A stretch of DNA of 64,000 nucleotides. It comes from Hericium rajendrae (lineage: Eukaryota > Basidiomycota > Agaricomycetes > Russulales > Hericiaceae). Every line of letters begins with the position of its first letter. The stretch's first letter is position 1. The stretch is taken from NCBI GenBank assembly GCA_033439255.1, contig CM065885.1, forward strand, positions 2,604,001 through 2,668,000, read 5' to 3'. The notes beneath the pieces are model-generated. The model worked only from the letters and a program-made list of their open reading frames with translations. It did not search any database and was not told the DNA's origin. Both the position numbers and the translations under genes were made by a program. Positions 35,301-46,074 of the stretch are shown in pieces.

Positions 35301-36881
35301 TGCTACTACCAGCCTGTAGGGATTCTTCTTAGCATCCACAATTGAGACCAGATACCTACCAGTGCAAGGTAAACAGAGTAAGCAGCCATCCCGGCATAAA
35401 AAATGACATAGCTCACCTTTGGATAGCATGCCACACATCCAGGCCGATGGCCGCACCGGGGAAGACACTGAGGATTGCCCTCATGACATGGCAACAGTTG
35501 TCGGCGACAAACTGCTCCGGCGGTGGCTCCTCGAGTACGTTGTGCCGTCTCTTCAGGCCGCCCAGCATCTCGGACATCTCCGCGTTTGCCTGCGATTGGC
35601 ACAGTTTCTATGTGCACGATCAGCGACCGTATGGCAAACTCGATGCTTGCACGGCATCGCGCCCGGACTGAGGGAGAAAAAAACTCACCCACGTCGTGAC
35701 CTCTGTGTGCTCAGTAACTGCAGTCAATAGTCCCCCTTCTGACGGGTTGGTCTTCGATTGGTCAGTGCCAGTGAGACTGGCTTTCTTCGAAGCTTTGAAA
35801 GTCGCGTCTAGCGACAGTGTTCGCGCTGCGTAACAAAAGGTCAGTCAGCTTCCACACGATCAGATCGATCGAGCACATACCAGTCAGTGTTCTGAGGTAA
35901 TCCTCAGACTCTCCCTTACGCGTGCGGTGGCTGTTCTCGAGTAGGATGTCCGTGATCATGCTACTCGAGATGCATCGTGCATTGTAGCCGTCTGGGTCCC
36001 AAGGCTCTGAAAAGGGCTTGAGCGGGCATGGAGAGAAGAAGCTCTCCAAGTGGTCACGGGAAGACCAGCGCTGGAGGAAGTCGCAGACGGTGTGATGATA
36101 CTCAAGGAGGTGGAGCTCTGCTCCAGGCAGGATCAGCATGGAACAAGGTCAGCATGAAATTTTACTCACGCTTGATGTTCTCTGCTAAGCCCATTGACGT
36201 CGTTGTCAGGCGCAGCTCGAGCAGGAGGTCGAGCAGTTCACGTGTGACCGCACACTTGTGGAAGAATACTGGAACACCATCTGATCATCAAACGGGGACG
36301 GCCAATCACATCAGCATCTCTACATATGGAAATTCGAAAGGGACAAGCTCACGCGGAACCTCCCAGTACTGCCACTTCTCCCAGAACAACGCGTTGGTTG
36401 TTGCGGTACAGTGAGTGAGTTTGTCCGCTTCCTCTTTTGACAGTCCCTCTTTGATGTTCTGGCAGTCTTCGCATCAGATCTGGCATCCGAGGGCCAGCTC
36501 ACCCCGTCGGACGCCGTACACCTCACGTGGGCCGGTGGAAGTCCATCCTTCCCACCGGACTTTCTTGCCGCGGCAGCGAGGACAGACAGCGAGCTGTGGG
36601 TAGTAGAACGGGTGGATAATATTGAAGGCCTTCAGGTAAGCCGTCTCTGGCTCAATCGTCGGCGTGTTTGACCGCTTCTCGAGGTGCAGGTAGCTCGGCG
36701 GCACAAAGCGCGGACCGAAGATGGGGATCCCAGGCCTCAACGAGCGGGGCTTGGGCTTGGGCGGTGGATCAGGCACGGGCTGCCCCTTCTTTCGTGGAAT
36801 GGGAGCAGGCCTCGTCGCGCCGTACAGGTACGATACATATTCAACGACCATCTGAGAAATGTGTTTTTTATATAGCAGCAA
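32375..36881 (-). pseudogene. DDE transposase-like multi-exon gene with premature stop
   Basis: A long chain of minus-strand exons. First exon: KGQPVPDPPPKPKPRSLRPG, then a zinc-ribbon-like stretch AVCPRCRGKKVRWEGW...LGC-x-x-stop-CEDC. This resembles the agaricomycete DUF6729 pattern (family named from memory). Next come HHTVCDFLQRW, ARTLSLDATFKASKKASLTG (first Asp, about 35810), EQFVADNCCHVMRAILSVFP (second Asp, about 35500), LDVWHAIQRYLV and SDGSRIEGSHKGWN (Glu, about 34990): an RNase H-fold D-D-E set typical of transposases. Acidic and low-complexity exons follow, then a C-terminal Cys/His finger (CQRCNVTKYGAG) and LWIQMLSDEEHAGPSG at the end. TGA at 36474-36476 interrupts the zinc ribbon in frame, where an Arg codon (CGA) is expected. 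An acceptor-like CTCAG just before the second Met suggests that a further 5' exon exists. Confidence 0.65.
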
Positions 36882-36889
36882 GTCCTATT

Positions 36890-37100
36890 ATGGGCCCTAT
36901 CAGTGAGCTATGGGAGCTATGAACTTGGACTGTTCAGCTATGTGGAGCTATGGGGCCTATGATAGCCTCTATAGCATCAAGTGTTAAATATATAGGATGT
37001 CATAGCCTCTATAGCTAGGGGTGTCATATACATAGGACTATGATAATTACTAAGAGGAACTATGGCTACTATGGTTACTACAGGCCTTATGGTAAGTCAC
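36890..37100. repeat. AGCTATG-type degenerate repeat tract (left)
   Basis: AT-rich DNA with many variants of AGCTATG, CTATGATAGC and CCTCTATAGC. The same motifs fill 39480-39720. Together the two tracts bracket a 2.4-kb interval, so they may be sub-terminal repeats of one element. Confidence 0.6.
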
Positions 37101-37199
37101 CTAGGCAATCAAGACATCAGGTCAAAATCTTCTGATATTCAATTGTAAACTACTACAAGCAATGATACTACAAAATCTAACACTAAACTACTTAGTAAA

Positions 37200-38400
37200 T
37201 GAAGGCCCGGAATGGACTTCGCATCCCGCACAGCAACGACATGGCAATGGTGCAGCAAAGGCACATTATGATCGCCGCACAGGCGCGGGGGACATGTCGG
37301 GACCGGCGCGGGGCGGACAGCCGATGTAGGCGTCGGAGGGTATACGCACGCGCTCGCGGGGCCATGCGTGCACTGTCGGAGACTGCGCGCAGGCCCGCGC
37401 CATCCAAGGAATATGAGGGTGTGGACGGGCAGGCGCGCACTCTCGTGACAGTGCGTGGGTGAGGGCGCGCTGTCGAGCGTGCGACGGCGTGCGAGGGCAA
37501 GCACGCATTGACGTTGCCGCATGCCGTCTGGGACATGTGCACCGCCGTGCGCGGGTAGGCGCGTGCTGTCGCGCTGGCATGCCCTTGCTCACGCCGTGCT
37601 GGGCTTGCCCACCGATGTGTTGGCCGTGCGTGGCCGTGCGCAAGCTCGCGGGGTCGCGCATTGTTGCATGGGCTACGTGCGTAGTTGGGGCCATGTGCGG
37701 GCTTGCGCATCGTGCATGGTGCTAGCCGCGGCTTGTGCGGACGACTCATATGGTCGCGCGGTCGTGTGCGAGAGTTGGCGCGGACGTGGTCGCCGTCCTG
37801 GGCGTGCGCGCGCGGCCGGGACCTCGCGCGGGCTTGTGCTCATGCGTGGCCGTGCGCGTACTCGCGTGGACGTGGATGGTGAAGGCAAGCACGTGCAGCG
37901 GGGTCGCTCGCGGACGTGCGTGGCCGAATGTGCACAGCCACGTGCTGTGACCGCCAGCACGTTGTTGACGAGGCAGGGGTGGTCGGCGATGTCGAAGAGA
38001 TGGCCGCGGCGGGCTGGTGAGTAGAGCGTGCGCCCGCAGTCGGGCCCTCGCGCGGGCTTGCACACCGTGCATCGCTATGCGCGATCACGCGCGGGAGTGA
38101 TGGATGCGTGGGTTGGGGTGTCCGTGGGTGCGCGAGACCGGGCGCGCCTAGCCACATGTCGTGGCCGCGAGCGTGTTGTCCATGGCAGGGGGACCGGTAA
38201 TGCGAGGGGCTGGTGAGGCGGAGATACGCACGAACCTTTTGAGGACGTGCGAGGGTCGTTGAGTGGGATGCGAGGGCGGAGGAGGCCGGCTGAACGACGT
38301 CGCGCCCCGTTGCCACGGCAACGAGACATGACGCGGACGCGGACAGCGTCATCGGGGGATGGGGTGGCCACGCTCGGGGTGTCGAAAGCGAAGGGGGTGT
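37200..38400. other. GC-rich low-complexity region, long accidental ORFs
   Basis: Extremely GC-rich, with loosely repeated units such as GCGCGGGCTTGCGCA and CGTGGCCGTGCGCG. Many long open frames on both strands are expected from the composition and encode Arg/Ala/His/Pro-rich nonsense. No domain was seen in any frame. It may be a decayed tandem repeat. Confidence 0.5.
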
Positions 38401-38422
38401 AGTACGCGGTCGCGAGAAAACA

Positions 38423-38453
38423 CGAGTATCGCTCGTTGAACGAGCGATACTCG
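38423..38453. repeat. Perfect 15-bp inverted repeat with 1-nt loop
   Basis: CGAGTATCGCTCGTT at 38423-38437 and its exact reverse complement at 38439-38453, separated by a single G. Such a near-palindrome is unlikely by chance and could be an element end, a recombination scar or a transcript hairpin. Confidence 0.85.
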
Positions 38454-38904
38454 CGTGGTTAGTACGAGAAGACAATAGAAGATTTTTTTTACTTACCTGT
38501 TGGTCCTCGGAACACCTGACAGACCCTCCCGACTTATTGAAGATCTTGAGGGTGCGGAGAGGTACGGAGAGAGCGAGAGAGACGAAGACGAAGACGACCG
38601 GGGGAAGGGAGATAAGGGCAAGAGTAACAAGTCGAGCGACGAGTGCTTCAGCCACAGCACTCCGCTCCCGCGCCTCGCGGATTCGACTCTAACAAACCAA
38701 ATAAAATCGTATTAACTCCCAAAAAAAGTGAGAAGGTACAACGAGTCGATAAGAATACAATGAATGAGCTACTCGTGTACTTACTATGCAATATGCTCGT
38801 TGCTTTCACAATCTACTTAACGGAATCTAATAACCAGCCTCTGACGAGATGCCCGGCAACGACCGGCCCGGTCTCGGCAGGCTACATTTGACGCTCCGAT
38901 CGCC

Positions 38905-38921
38905 ACGTCTATATAAGACGT
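38905..38921 (+). promoter_or_regulatory. Palindrome-embedded TATA box
   Basis: ACGTCT-ATATA-AGACGT: a TATA-like core inside 6-bp inverted arms. It is followed by a CT-rich tract (about 38930-39005), as at fungal transcription starts, and by ATG plus a GTAAGT donor at 39006-39018. This looks like a real promoter, but the gene it drives is not clear. Confidence 0.45.
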
Positions 38922-39005
38922 GCGCGACGCGCTTTCTCTCTCTCTTCCCTACCACTATCATCTCTCGTCTTTCGTCGCTCTCTCTTCTCCTGTCTCAACT
39001 CTCTC

Positions 39006-39345
39006 ATGTTCGGTAAGTTATCATGTTGTTGTTATATTGTTTTATTGTTCATTAACCCTACTATTCTTTGTAGACTTCTACATTTTCGTTTTTATTATCT
39101 TAAGTAAGTCTTATGTTTTTCTATATCTGTGTCTTGTATACTAATTTGTTGACTTTGCCTTTAGATTATTTTCGCTTTTTCTTATCTATGAAGTAAGTTC
39201 TATCTTATCTTTTAATATCTATCTTTTATCTTTGAATCTTATCTTATCTTTGTATATTGTGTTATCTTATCTTAAAGTGTTGGTCTTTGTAGTGTATTAT
39301 AGATATATAGTGATGCTTGTAGCTTTTGTACTAAATGCATTGTAG
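39006..39345 (+). CDS. Candidate micro-exon gene for a short hydrophobic peptide
   Basis: Four tiny exons (39006-39012, 39074-39103, 39165-39192 and 39303-39345) with GTAAGT donors and TTGTAG, TTTAG or ATTATAG acceptors join in frame from ATG to TAG. They would give a strongly hydrophobic peptide of about 35 residues. The promoter-like region lies just upstream. The DNA is AT-rich, so chance splicing signals are a serious alternative; no homolog is known to me. Confidence 0.2.
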
Positions 39346-39479
39346 TTTAATATTTCAAATATAATGCTTTTAAATTTTCGATGCTTTAAATGCTTTAAAT
39401 GCAACAAAATTGAGATTTATAATATATCTGAATATTTAAATATATTTTTAGCACTCTTAAGCACCATACAAGATAGAGG

Positions 39480-39720
39480 TGATATAGAGTAGATAGTAGT
39501 CTTACTAGCTAGACATGATATGATAACAGAGATATACCACATAGCTGACATAGCTATGATAGCCATTATATACTATAGCAGCTATAATAGCTATGATAGC
39601 TCATACTCTATACTATGATAGCTATGATAGCTATGGTAGCTCTATATAGATTACTTCACTACTATGGAGGAGCTATGTAGAAAAGAGGACTCCTATGGCC
39701 CTATCAGAGCTATGTAGGAT
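39480..39720. repeat. AGCTATG-type degenerate repeat tract (right)
   Basis: Tandem-like runs of GCTATGATA and ATAGCTATG units, most regular at about 39580-39640. The counterpart is at 36890-37100. Confidence 0.65.
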
Positions 39721-39750
39721 ATATAGTGCCACATATCACTGGTCCTTTTC

Positions 39751-39996
39751 TCAGATGACGTGAACGGCCCATTTGAACTGGGCCGGTGCTGACTGTTCGT
39801 CAGCATGGTTGTTGTTCTTGTTCCAGGTCTTAATGCGTTGCTCGATCTGGAGGTGAGTGTCAGCTAGCGCTACGCAAGCCCTCTAATTATTGACACGTAC
39901 CGACTTCTCCCAGTTCGCGTCAAAGGCCGCACGTTCGCCGTGTGGGAGGACGTTGCGGATTTGAGCGCGCACCAGGTTAGGCTCAAAGATCGACAT
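39751..39996 (-). CDS. Small unidentified two-exon protein
   Basis: Starts MSIFEPNLVRAQIRNVLPHG. The first exon ends ...FDANWEKS at a GTACGT donor; an intron of about 54 bp ends CTCCAG, and the second exon reads IEQRIKTWNKNNN before the stop at 39751. The total is about 63 residues, mainly helical and charged. A clean GT-AG intron supports a real gene or the exons of a larger one. No family is recognised. It lies between the right AGCTATG tract and the next unknown minus-strand gene. Confidence 0.4.
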
Positions 39997-40344
39997 CGGC
40001 GGGAGATGGCGACAGCGTAGGTAAACAGCGACAACGGCGAGGCGACTGGACGAAGGGAAAAGCGGATGACGGGATAGGAGCGCGGTGTCGAACGAGCAGC
40101 CGCCTCTTGGCTCGTAAGTATCTGTCTCCGCTCGCTTGCTGGTTGACAGGTTTCTAAATTCACACTTGGGTCCTTTCACAGTCACAAATGCTATTTCACA
40201 GTCGGGTAGCTGTGTAGCTAAGGTTACATAGGATACAAGTACAGTACAGGTACAGCCGAGCAATATACACTATGATACATACCATGAAACATCGAAAACA
40301 CTGTAATTCACAATACCGAGCCAGAGGACACACAGAAGGAACTT

Positions 40345-41203
40345 TTAGTCAAGGACATGCATGTAGATAAACTGGGCTCCTACGATGGGCCCTCCCAACT
40401 GGGGGACGGGCGGCCCCAGATACAATACGAATCGGACGCGGACGCGCTTGTTGACAGGCATTTGAGCGCGCGAAGTGATCGGGACATGTTTATGACTGGG
40501 TCCGAAGACCGGCAAGAGGTCGAGGTTGTCGAAGCGAGCCTAGATAGACACTATCGTAAGACGGCGCGAAACGTCGAGAGGGATATGGAGTACTTACATC
40601 TGGAGTCCAGGACACCTGCAGATATGCAGGAGACGGATCAGCGCCTGGCTCACGGCGTTCGAGGGCGATGAAGTCGTCGGTGCGGACGCCGCTATCCGCA
40701 TGCCGAGCGAGACGCTCCAGCTGCAGCAGCGCGCGACGCCAGTTCCCTTGCCCGTCGACCGAGGAGTCGGGCACCTCGAGCCAGCATGATGCGAGCTTCG
40801 ACGGCTTGCGCCGATCCGTGTCGTCGTTAAGGGGGTGCTCCCGGTCTCCCTCTGTGGACAGGAAGCAGTCACGCGCGTTGATGCGCACCTCGACCTCGAA
40901 AACAACGGCCGTAGCGCCGATGTGAATGCCATTCTCGATGAGGGAGGGGCCATTGATGTCGCAGTACACGCGCGAGGCGTGGGTGGCCCTGTCACAGAAG
41001 AACCCGTTGTCAGGCTTGACATCAGCAAAAGCGTGCTGAAGCGGTATTTCCTGGTGAGGAATGTCACGCGTGACCGAGCTTGTGCGACTTCAGAAGGGCT
41101 TAGAAAGTATTAGCAGGGAGGAGCGTAGCTCACAGAAACCCGGTCGACCCTTGCCATACTCATGCCAACCTTGCGCGACCTTGTATTGGCCTTGGATCTC
41201 CAT
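40345..41203 (-). CDS. Unidentified protein, 5' exon junction unresolved
   Basis: The main exon (to 40598) reads HAFADVKPDNGFFCDR, then YCDINGPSLIENGIHIGATA and VVFEVEVRINARDC, then WRRALLQLERLARHADSG. It joins cleanly at a GTAAGTACT donor to the last exon (40539-40345), which reads ARFDNLDLLPVFGPSHKHVP and ends VLD-stop. The balanced composition and good intron suggest a real gene. A candidate first exon at 41203 (MEIQGQYKVAQGWHEYGKGR, donor GTGAGC) does not join in frame with the acceptors I can see, so the start is uncertain or the gene is broken. No family is recognised. Confidence 0.4.
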
Positions 41204-44200
41204 CGCAAGGATTTATCACGCATTGGTGGTGGCTAGTAAGTCATAGAGTCTTGATCTCGTGCTGCCAAGTTGTCTAATTATCTGCATTGACGGCTTAGCA
41301 GATTCACATGTTACTCCACGTGTCCATGATGCGCACCGAGTTTAGGGAAAATAGCACGCGAAATATACCATTTGAGATGCGGCAATGAAGCTGAATTAAA
41401 TTTTGCAAAGTATGTACATCATTGCAATGCTCATCCTCCTCTACATCGAATACACATTACCCTCCCAGTTGCCCTCACCCTCCCCGGATCCCAAGCCACT
41501 CCCTCTGTCACTTCTTGGGTTCGCTTTCGCTACCTTCATCGCTGTCGCTATAACTTTCATCTCCCTCGCTTCGTCTGCTCCTGCATTGTCCCTAGCAGCT
41601 GTATCCATCACTGCATCACCGTTGTTCGCTTCGCTTCGGGGCCGAGACTGACTTATAAATGCTTCATCCCAGGAAGTGCAACACTGTCATAATTGTGACC
41701 CATGCCGCCGATGCCCGCCGCATACGCGCCTAGGCATGAAATGGAGAAATGACGAGCGCCCGGCCGGAGCTCAATCACTCATACTCACTGGGATTAAATG
41801 CCACGAGTCCACGACCGTGGTCGATGGGGAACAGCATGTGAGTATCCATCTTGGCCGAGAACCCTGACAAATATAAGAAATTTTCGTAGGCCAAACAATA
41901 TAAAAATGGAGCCGTCTGTCGTGTCAACTCTACCTCTCCTCCTCTCCGCACTATCTCGGATGTTCTCTCGCTCCCGGTGTCCGTGGCAGCCACTGCTGCC
42001 CGACACGTTCACCTGGTCGGATTGAGACCCCCTCAATGCACAAGATGTGGAATAGTTCCTCAAGGATGCTGCTAGTCTGGGCAGGCCATGCTCGAAGTTC
42101 TGGATTCCTGTCGAGCATGATCTGCTGTGTCAACAAGGCTGGCTCTGACAATGGCAAGCTCGAGGTGTCTGGCTGACCTTCTGGGCTCACTGTATCTAAC
42201 TCTGGACCCGATCCCCTTGGATTTTGCTCCGTAAAGATGCTTCAGTGGCTAGTTCGATTGCAACAGTTTTCAGGAGCTGCGCGCTACGAAGCGCGCTCGC
42301 CAGGATGGGCCGACGACGTTTTCGGCCTGACCAGAGTATCTTGTATTATAGCTATAGTATGCATTTATGTTGTATAAGTACGAAATATAGTCCTTGCATT
42401 GCGATAGAGCCTCACAGAATGATGGTCAATGTTTTCATTATTGGGCCCGAAATAAACCGGTATAATAGCTATCAATAGAGGAGCACTATCTAATGCAATA
42501 TAATACAATGCCGAGTATGGCCAGTGCGACGGAGACTTGGGCTACGAATCAAGAGCGGTGAAGGCTGCCAAACGACGTAGGTTCGTTCTAAGGGACTATC
42601 GTGATTGGCAAGATCAGCCGTACTTGCAAAGTTTGAGAAAGGTGACCTGCCTTGTCGTACATTCCGAGCCTTGGCAGATGAAACTGTTGTGCTCTAAGCC
42701 TGGGTGACGAATTCCGGAATGCTCACCGAGTGTCGACGACTGGCGCCTCTCTAAAGCCTTCTAAGGCTTTTCCATCTCAAACCCATTTTGCTGATGGAAG
42801 TGCCTGCCGGGGAGTTTGTAAATGGGGAAGTCATTTTCGAGGTTATCGAAGCGCTCGCGAACGGCCGCAGGCTGCGTCACTCGCATGACGGGCGATGGCT
42901 CTGCAACGAAGACGAGGTCGGAGAAGTCGGTCATGGACATGATGATTATACCGTGCTCGATGGGCTGTGCTCGGAGTGGTGATGGTGAGTGACAAGAGTT
43001 GAGCCCCTTACCTGACTCTGTACTTGGACAGATATGTGCGTGCCGCCTACGTCCTACACGCACCACAGCGCTGAACCACAGTCGCAACGTACTTCGATTC
43101 TAGCTACTGCTACTCGAGATCCCGGGCCTCACGTACCGCATCCTTGGATGCGAAGTCTGTCGAGATCCCGAGGGTTGGCTTCGGCGCCTCGACGAGCTCG
43201 AACAGCAGTTCGCGAGGGTTCGTGATGGAGGCTCGCCGGCAGAACTTGTGGCGGCGGACCTGCCATCAAGGACCGTCCCTGGGCACCTTTCGCCCTCGGC
43301 CCCGCCCACCTCCCTGGGCACCCTTGCCGATTTTTTTCCGCCGCCTCCGGCGCAGTTCCCTTGCTATGACCGTTTAGTCAGGGGGTCGGTCAACCGTCAC
43401 CGTGAAGTGCAGAAGCGCGGCTGGGAAGCAGGCATCGATCAATCGATTGCCATCAACACGTTGCCCGATCCCGCCGAGCCGCAACTCGGCCAATCGTCGC
43501 TGCTTCAACGTCACTGATGTTTACTTTTGTAAGCACTGCTACGTATCGTCTCATTTTGAATACTTCAAAGCCATGCAGGAAATGACAGTGTACGCGCGGT
43601 CTGGCCTTCATCAAGACTCGTGGCTCATCGACTGGCGCAGCGAAGAGTAGCACCATGCTTCTCTTTTGTAAGAAAGGGATGGATTACCCCAAGATTCTGC
43701 AGGCAGTGAGTAGCAGGATGATCTGAGGTGATCTTAACCTCTGATTCAACTTGGAATATATGCTTCCACGAGTAAGATTAACTCGACTGATCGGGCGTGA
43801 TCAAACCAGGTCGATGTGCAGGACAACGTTTGTGATCAGGCCGGGGCGTTACAATGGCAAGGAAGAACGCTTATCGGAATCAGCATCAAACACCATTAAC
43901 TCCTCACGACTAACAAACGATTGTTTGGGCCACTCGCACGAGGACTATGGTGGCTGTCACGCAGATCATCCTCGAATATCACAGTCTTTCACACTCGGTG
44001 CATTGTTGCTCGTCATCTTCATTTCAACTTGATTAACTATACGTCGATAGGAGCACGACGGCATGATATCGAAACAAAGCGCGGTGGCTTGTGGTGGCAT
44101 CTCTCATTGTCTCTGTAGGTTATAAAAGACATGGGTCCTGCCACGGTGCGTAACTTATCCTCATTTCCTTCTGTAAACATGGCTATCTTTTCTCGCCTCC

Positions 44201-44226
44201 AACGATCTAGAGACTCAGCATATACT
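41204..44226. other. 3-kb stretch without a convincing gene
   Basis: Minus-strand fragments at 42230-41770 (for example LRAWPAQTSSILEELFHILC) and 43087-42761 (ending FHQQNGFEMEKP) look protein-like but do not form a chain with known domains. A plus frame at 41403-41651 is hydrophobic only. The last 150 bp has a TATAAAA-type sequence near 44120 and is likely the promoter of the SET-MYND copy B. Confidence 0.35.
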
Positions 44227-45757
44227 ATGTCTTCTATTCTGGCGAACGTCTGCAGCCAATGCCGTGAGCCCGAAGGCCCCAACAAATCTCTGAAGGCATG
44301 CGCGTCGTGCAAAGCTGTCTACTACTGCGTGAGTGATCTTACGTCCCAATCCCAGCGATCGCACTGACGCCTAGAAATTAGGGCAAAGGATGTCAGAAGA
44401 AACAGTGGAAAGCCCACAAACCCTTCTGCAGGGAATGGACCGGGACCAACTTCCATATCAAGGCCACAGAGGCGATTCTTCGCCTGCGCAAGGCGTTTGA
44501 GGACGCGGACGCGGCATCAGTCGACCCCTGGGTACGCGCAGACGACCCGAAGGAGATTATCTTGACCTCCCTCCCCGCGCGCTTCTGGGACGAGAGCTTG
44601 AACGATCCTGACGGAGTCGTTGAGTGCGCCATTCCGGCATGGATGAAGGAGCCTATATGCAGGCAGCCTGGCTTCCCGCATCCCGTTCCGTCGTCTGCCT
44701 CTCTGGCGCATGAGCTCGTGGACATCCCGGGATCGGGCATCGGCATGCGCGCAACGCGCCCGCTCGCCGCGGGCGACATCATCTACGCGGAGCGCTCTCT
44801 CGCCATTTTGCCCGTCAAGTGGATCTCCAAGAACGTCCCGCCAAACGGCGAGTTCGCCACCTACGATGAGTGGTACCAGTACGCGATGATCGAGCGCGAG
44901 GAGCTGCTGAAGGTAGTGCTCGCACGCATGGCGCCGGAGAAGCAGGCTGCATATTGCGCCCTCGCGAATTCGCACAAATGCGACGGATCGGGCCCGCTCT
45001 CGGGCGTACTGTGCACGAATAGTTATGCTTTGGGACTGGACCCCTGGTTTGATATCGTTCCGGACATTGCAGAGCGTGACGAGTACCAGACGACTTTGTG
45101 CGGCGTGTGCGAGGAGCTGTCGCGCATCAATCATAGGTGCGGTTTCTTCAAAGCATGTGTGAATGTTTCGGCTGACGTTTCATGTGATGAAATAGCTGTG
45201 GCCCCAATGCGAAGGTGTCCTTCCACATGCCGTCCTTATCCTTCGTCCTTACCGCCGTGCGCGACATTCCGGCCGGCGGGGAGATCACTGTAAGTTATTG
45301 CAAACTCACGGTCCCAACGTCGGACCGGCAGAAATATCTGGCACCGTACGGATTCACCTGCACCTGCAAGGCGTGCTCTTCGCCCAACATCTCGGACCCG
45401 CGCCGCGCGACCATCGCTGCCTCTAGACAGGATCCCGAAGATGCGGTCCGCGCGTGGCTCAGCAATAAGAAGCTCGCGAAGGACCACCTGATCAAGGACA
45501 GCCTGCAGATGATGCAGCTCCTCGAGGACGAGGGGCTCGAGGTGAACTGGCGCTACAAAGGGCATGCCGCAGTGCTCGCCATGGTGTACGCTGCGATGGG
45601 ACAGAGGAAGAACTATCTGCAAGCAAGGAAGAAGGTGATGGCGCTTTCGATGGCGTGTGTCCCTGGGAAGGGATGCTGGCTTATGGAACTGTTGCCTGAG
45701 GTGCCGGAGCACCAAGAGTTCTGGATGAAGCGGCTGCGTTCCAGGAGGCTATTGTGA
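44227..45757 (+). CDS. SET-MYND protein, copy B
   Basis: SMYD-like predicted lysine methyltransferase; exons 44227-44328, 44382-45136 and 45196-45757 give 472 residues. The MYND finger is CSQCREPEG...LKACASCKAVYYC-GKGCQKKQWKAHKPFC. SET blocks are GSGIGMRATRPLAAGDIIYA, LSRINHSCGPNAKVSFHMPS (complete NHSCxPN, with an intron inside the Ser codon), VRDIPAGGEITVSYCKL and post-SET CTCKAC. A helical C-terminus ends WMKRLRSRRLL. Two in-frame ATGs lie upstream (44131, 44179); the start at MSSILANVC is chosen because it is next to the finger. It is closest by eye to copies A and F. Converges with copy C. It looks intact. Confidence 0.9.
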
Positions 45758-46074
45758 CTTCATGTTCTGGTCGGGTGATCTCCAAGGTCGCAAGGACATA
45801 GATCCTGTATGATATGTATCTAATGCTTCGAAATAAACATGTGATTTCTGTGTAAATAATGGCAGGATCCATATGAGCGCGGTGGGAGGCATATGCTATT
45901 TGAGCAGGGTCCATATTTTTCAATGCCTTGTGAGCTCACATGCCACAGACATCCCACCAATTCTGGTCAGGCAGTATTGCACGCTCTCGCCTTCCGTCGG
46001 TTTGGATGATGAATTAATAACAGTGATTGAAAGGGGGTGGAGTGCATTACAGTCTGATTGTCAATGCAACAATT

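Noticed and set aside
37192-38400. Long overlapping ORFs on both strands
   Set aside because: They follow from extreme GC content and loose repeats; Arg/Ala/His/Pro-rich translations with no domain.
38484-38655. Minus-strand exon with a signal-peptide-like N-terminus (MAEALVARLVTLALI) and a GTAAGT donor
   Set aside because: No downstream exon could be joined and no homology is recognised; too weak to list as a gene.
41403-41651. Hydrophobic 82-residue plus-strand ORF
   Set aside because: Pyrimidine-rich DNA makes such frames by chance; no supporting signals.
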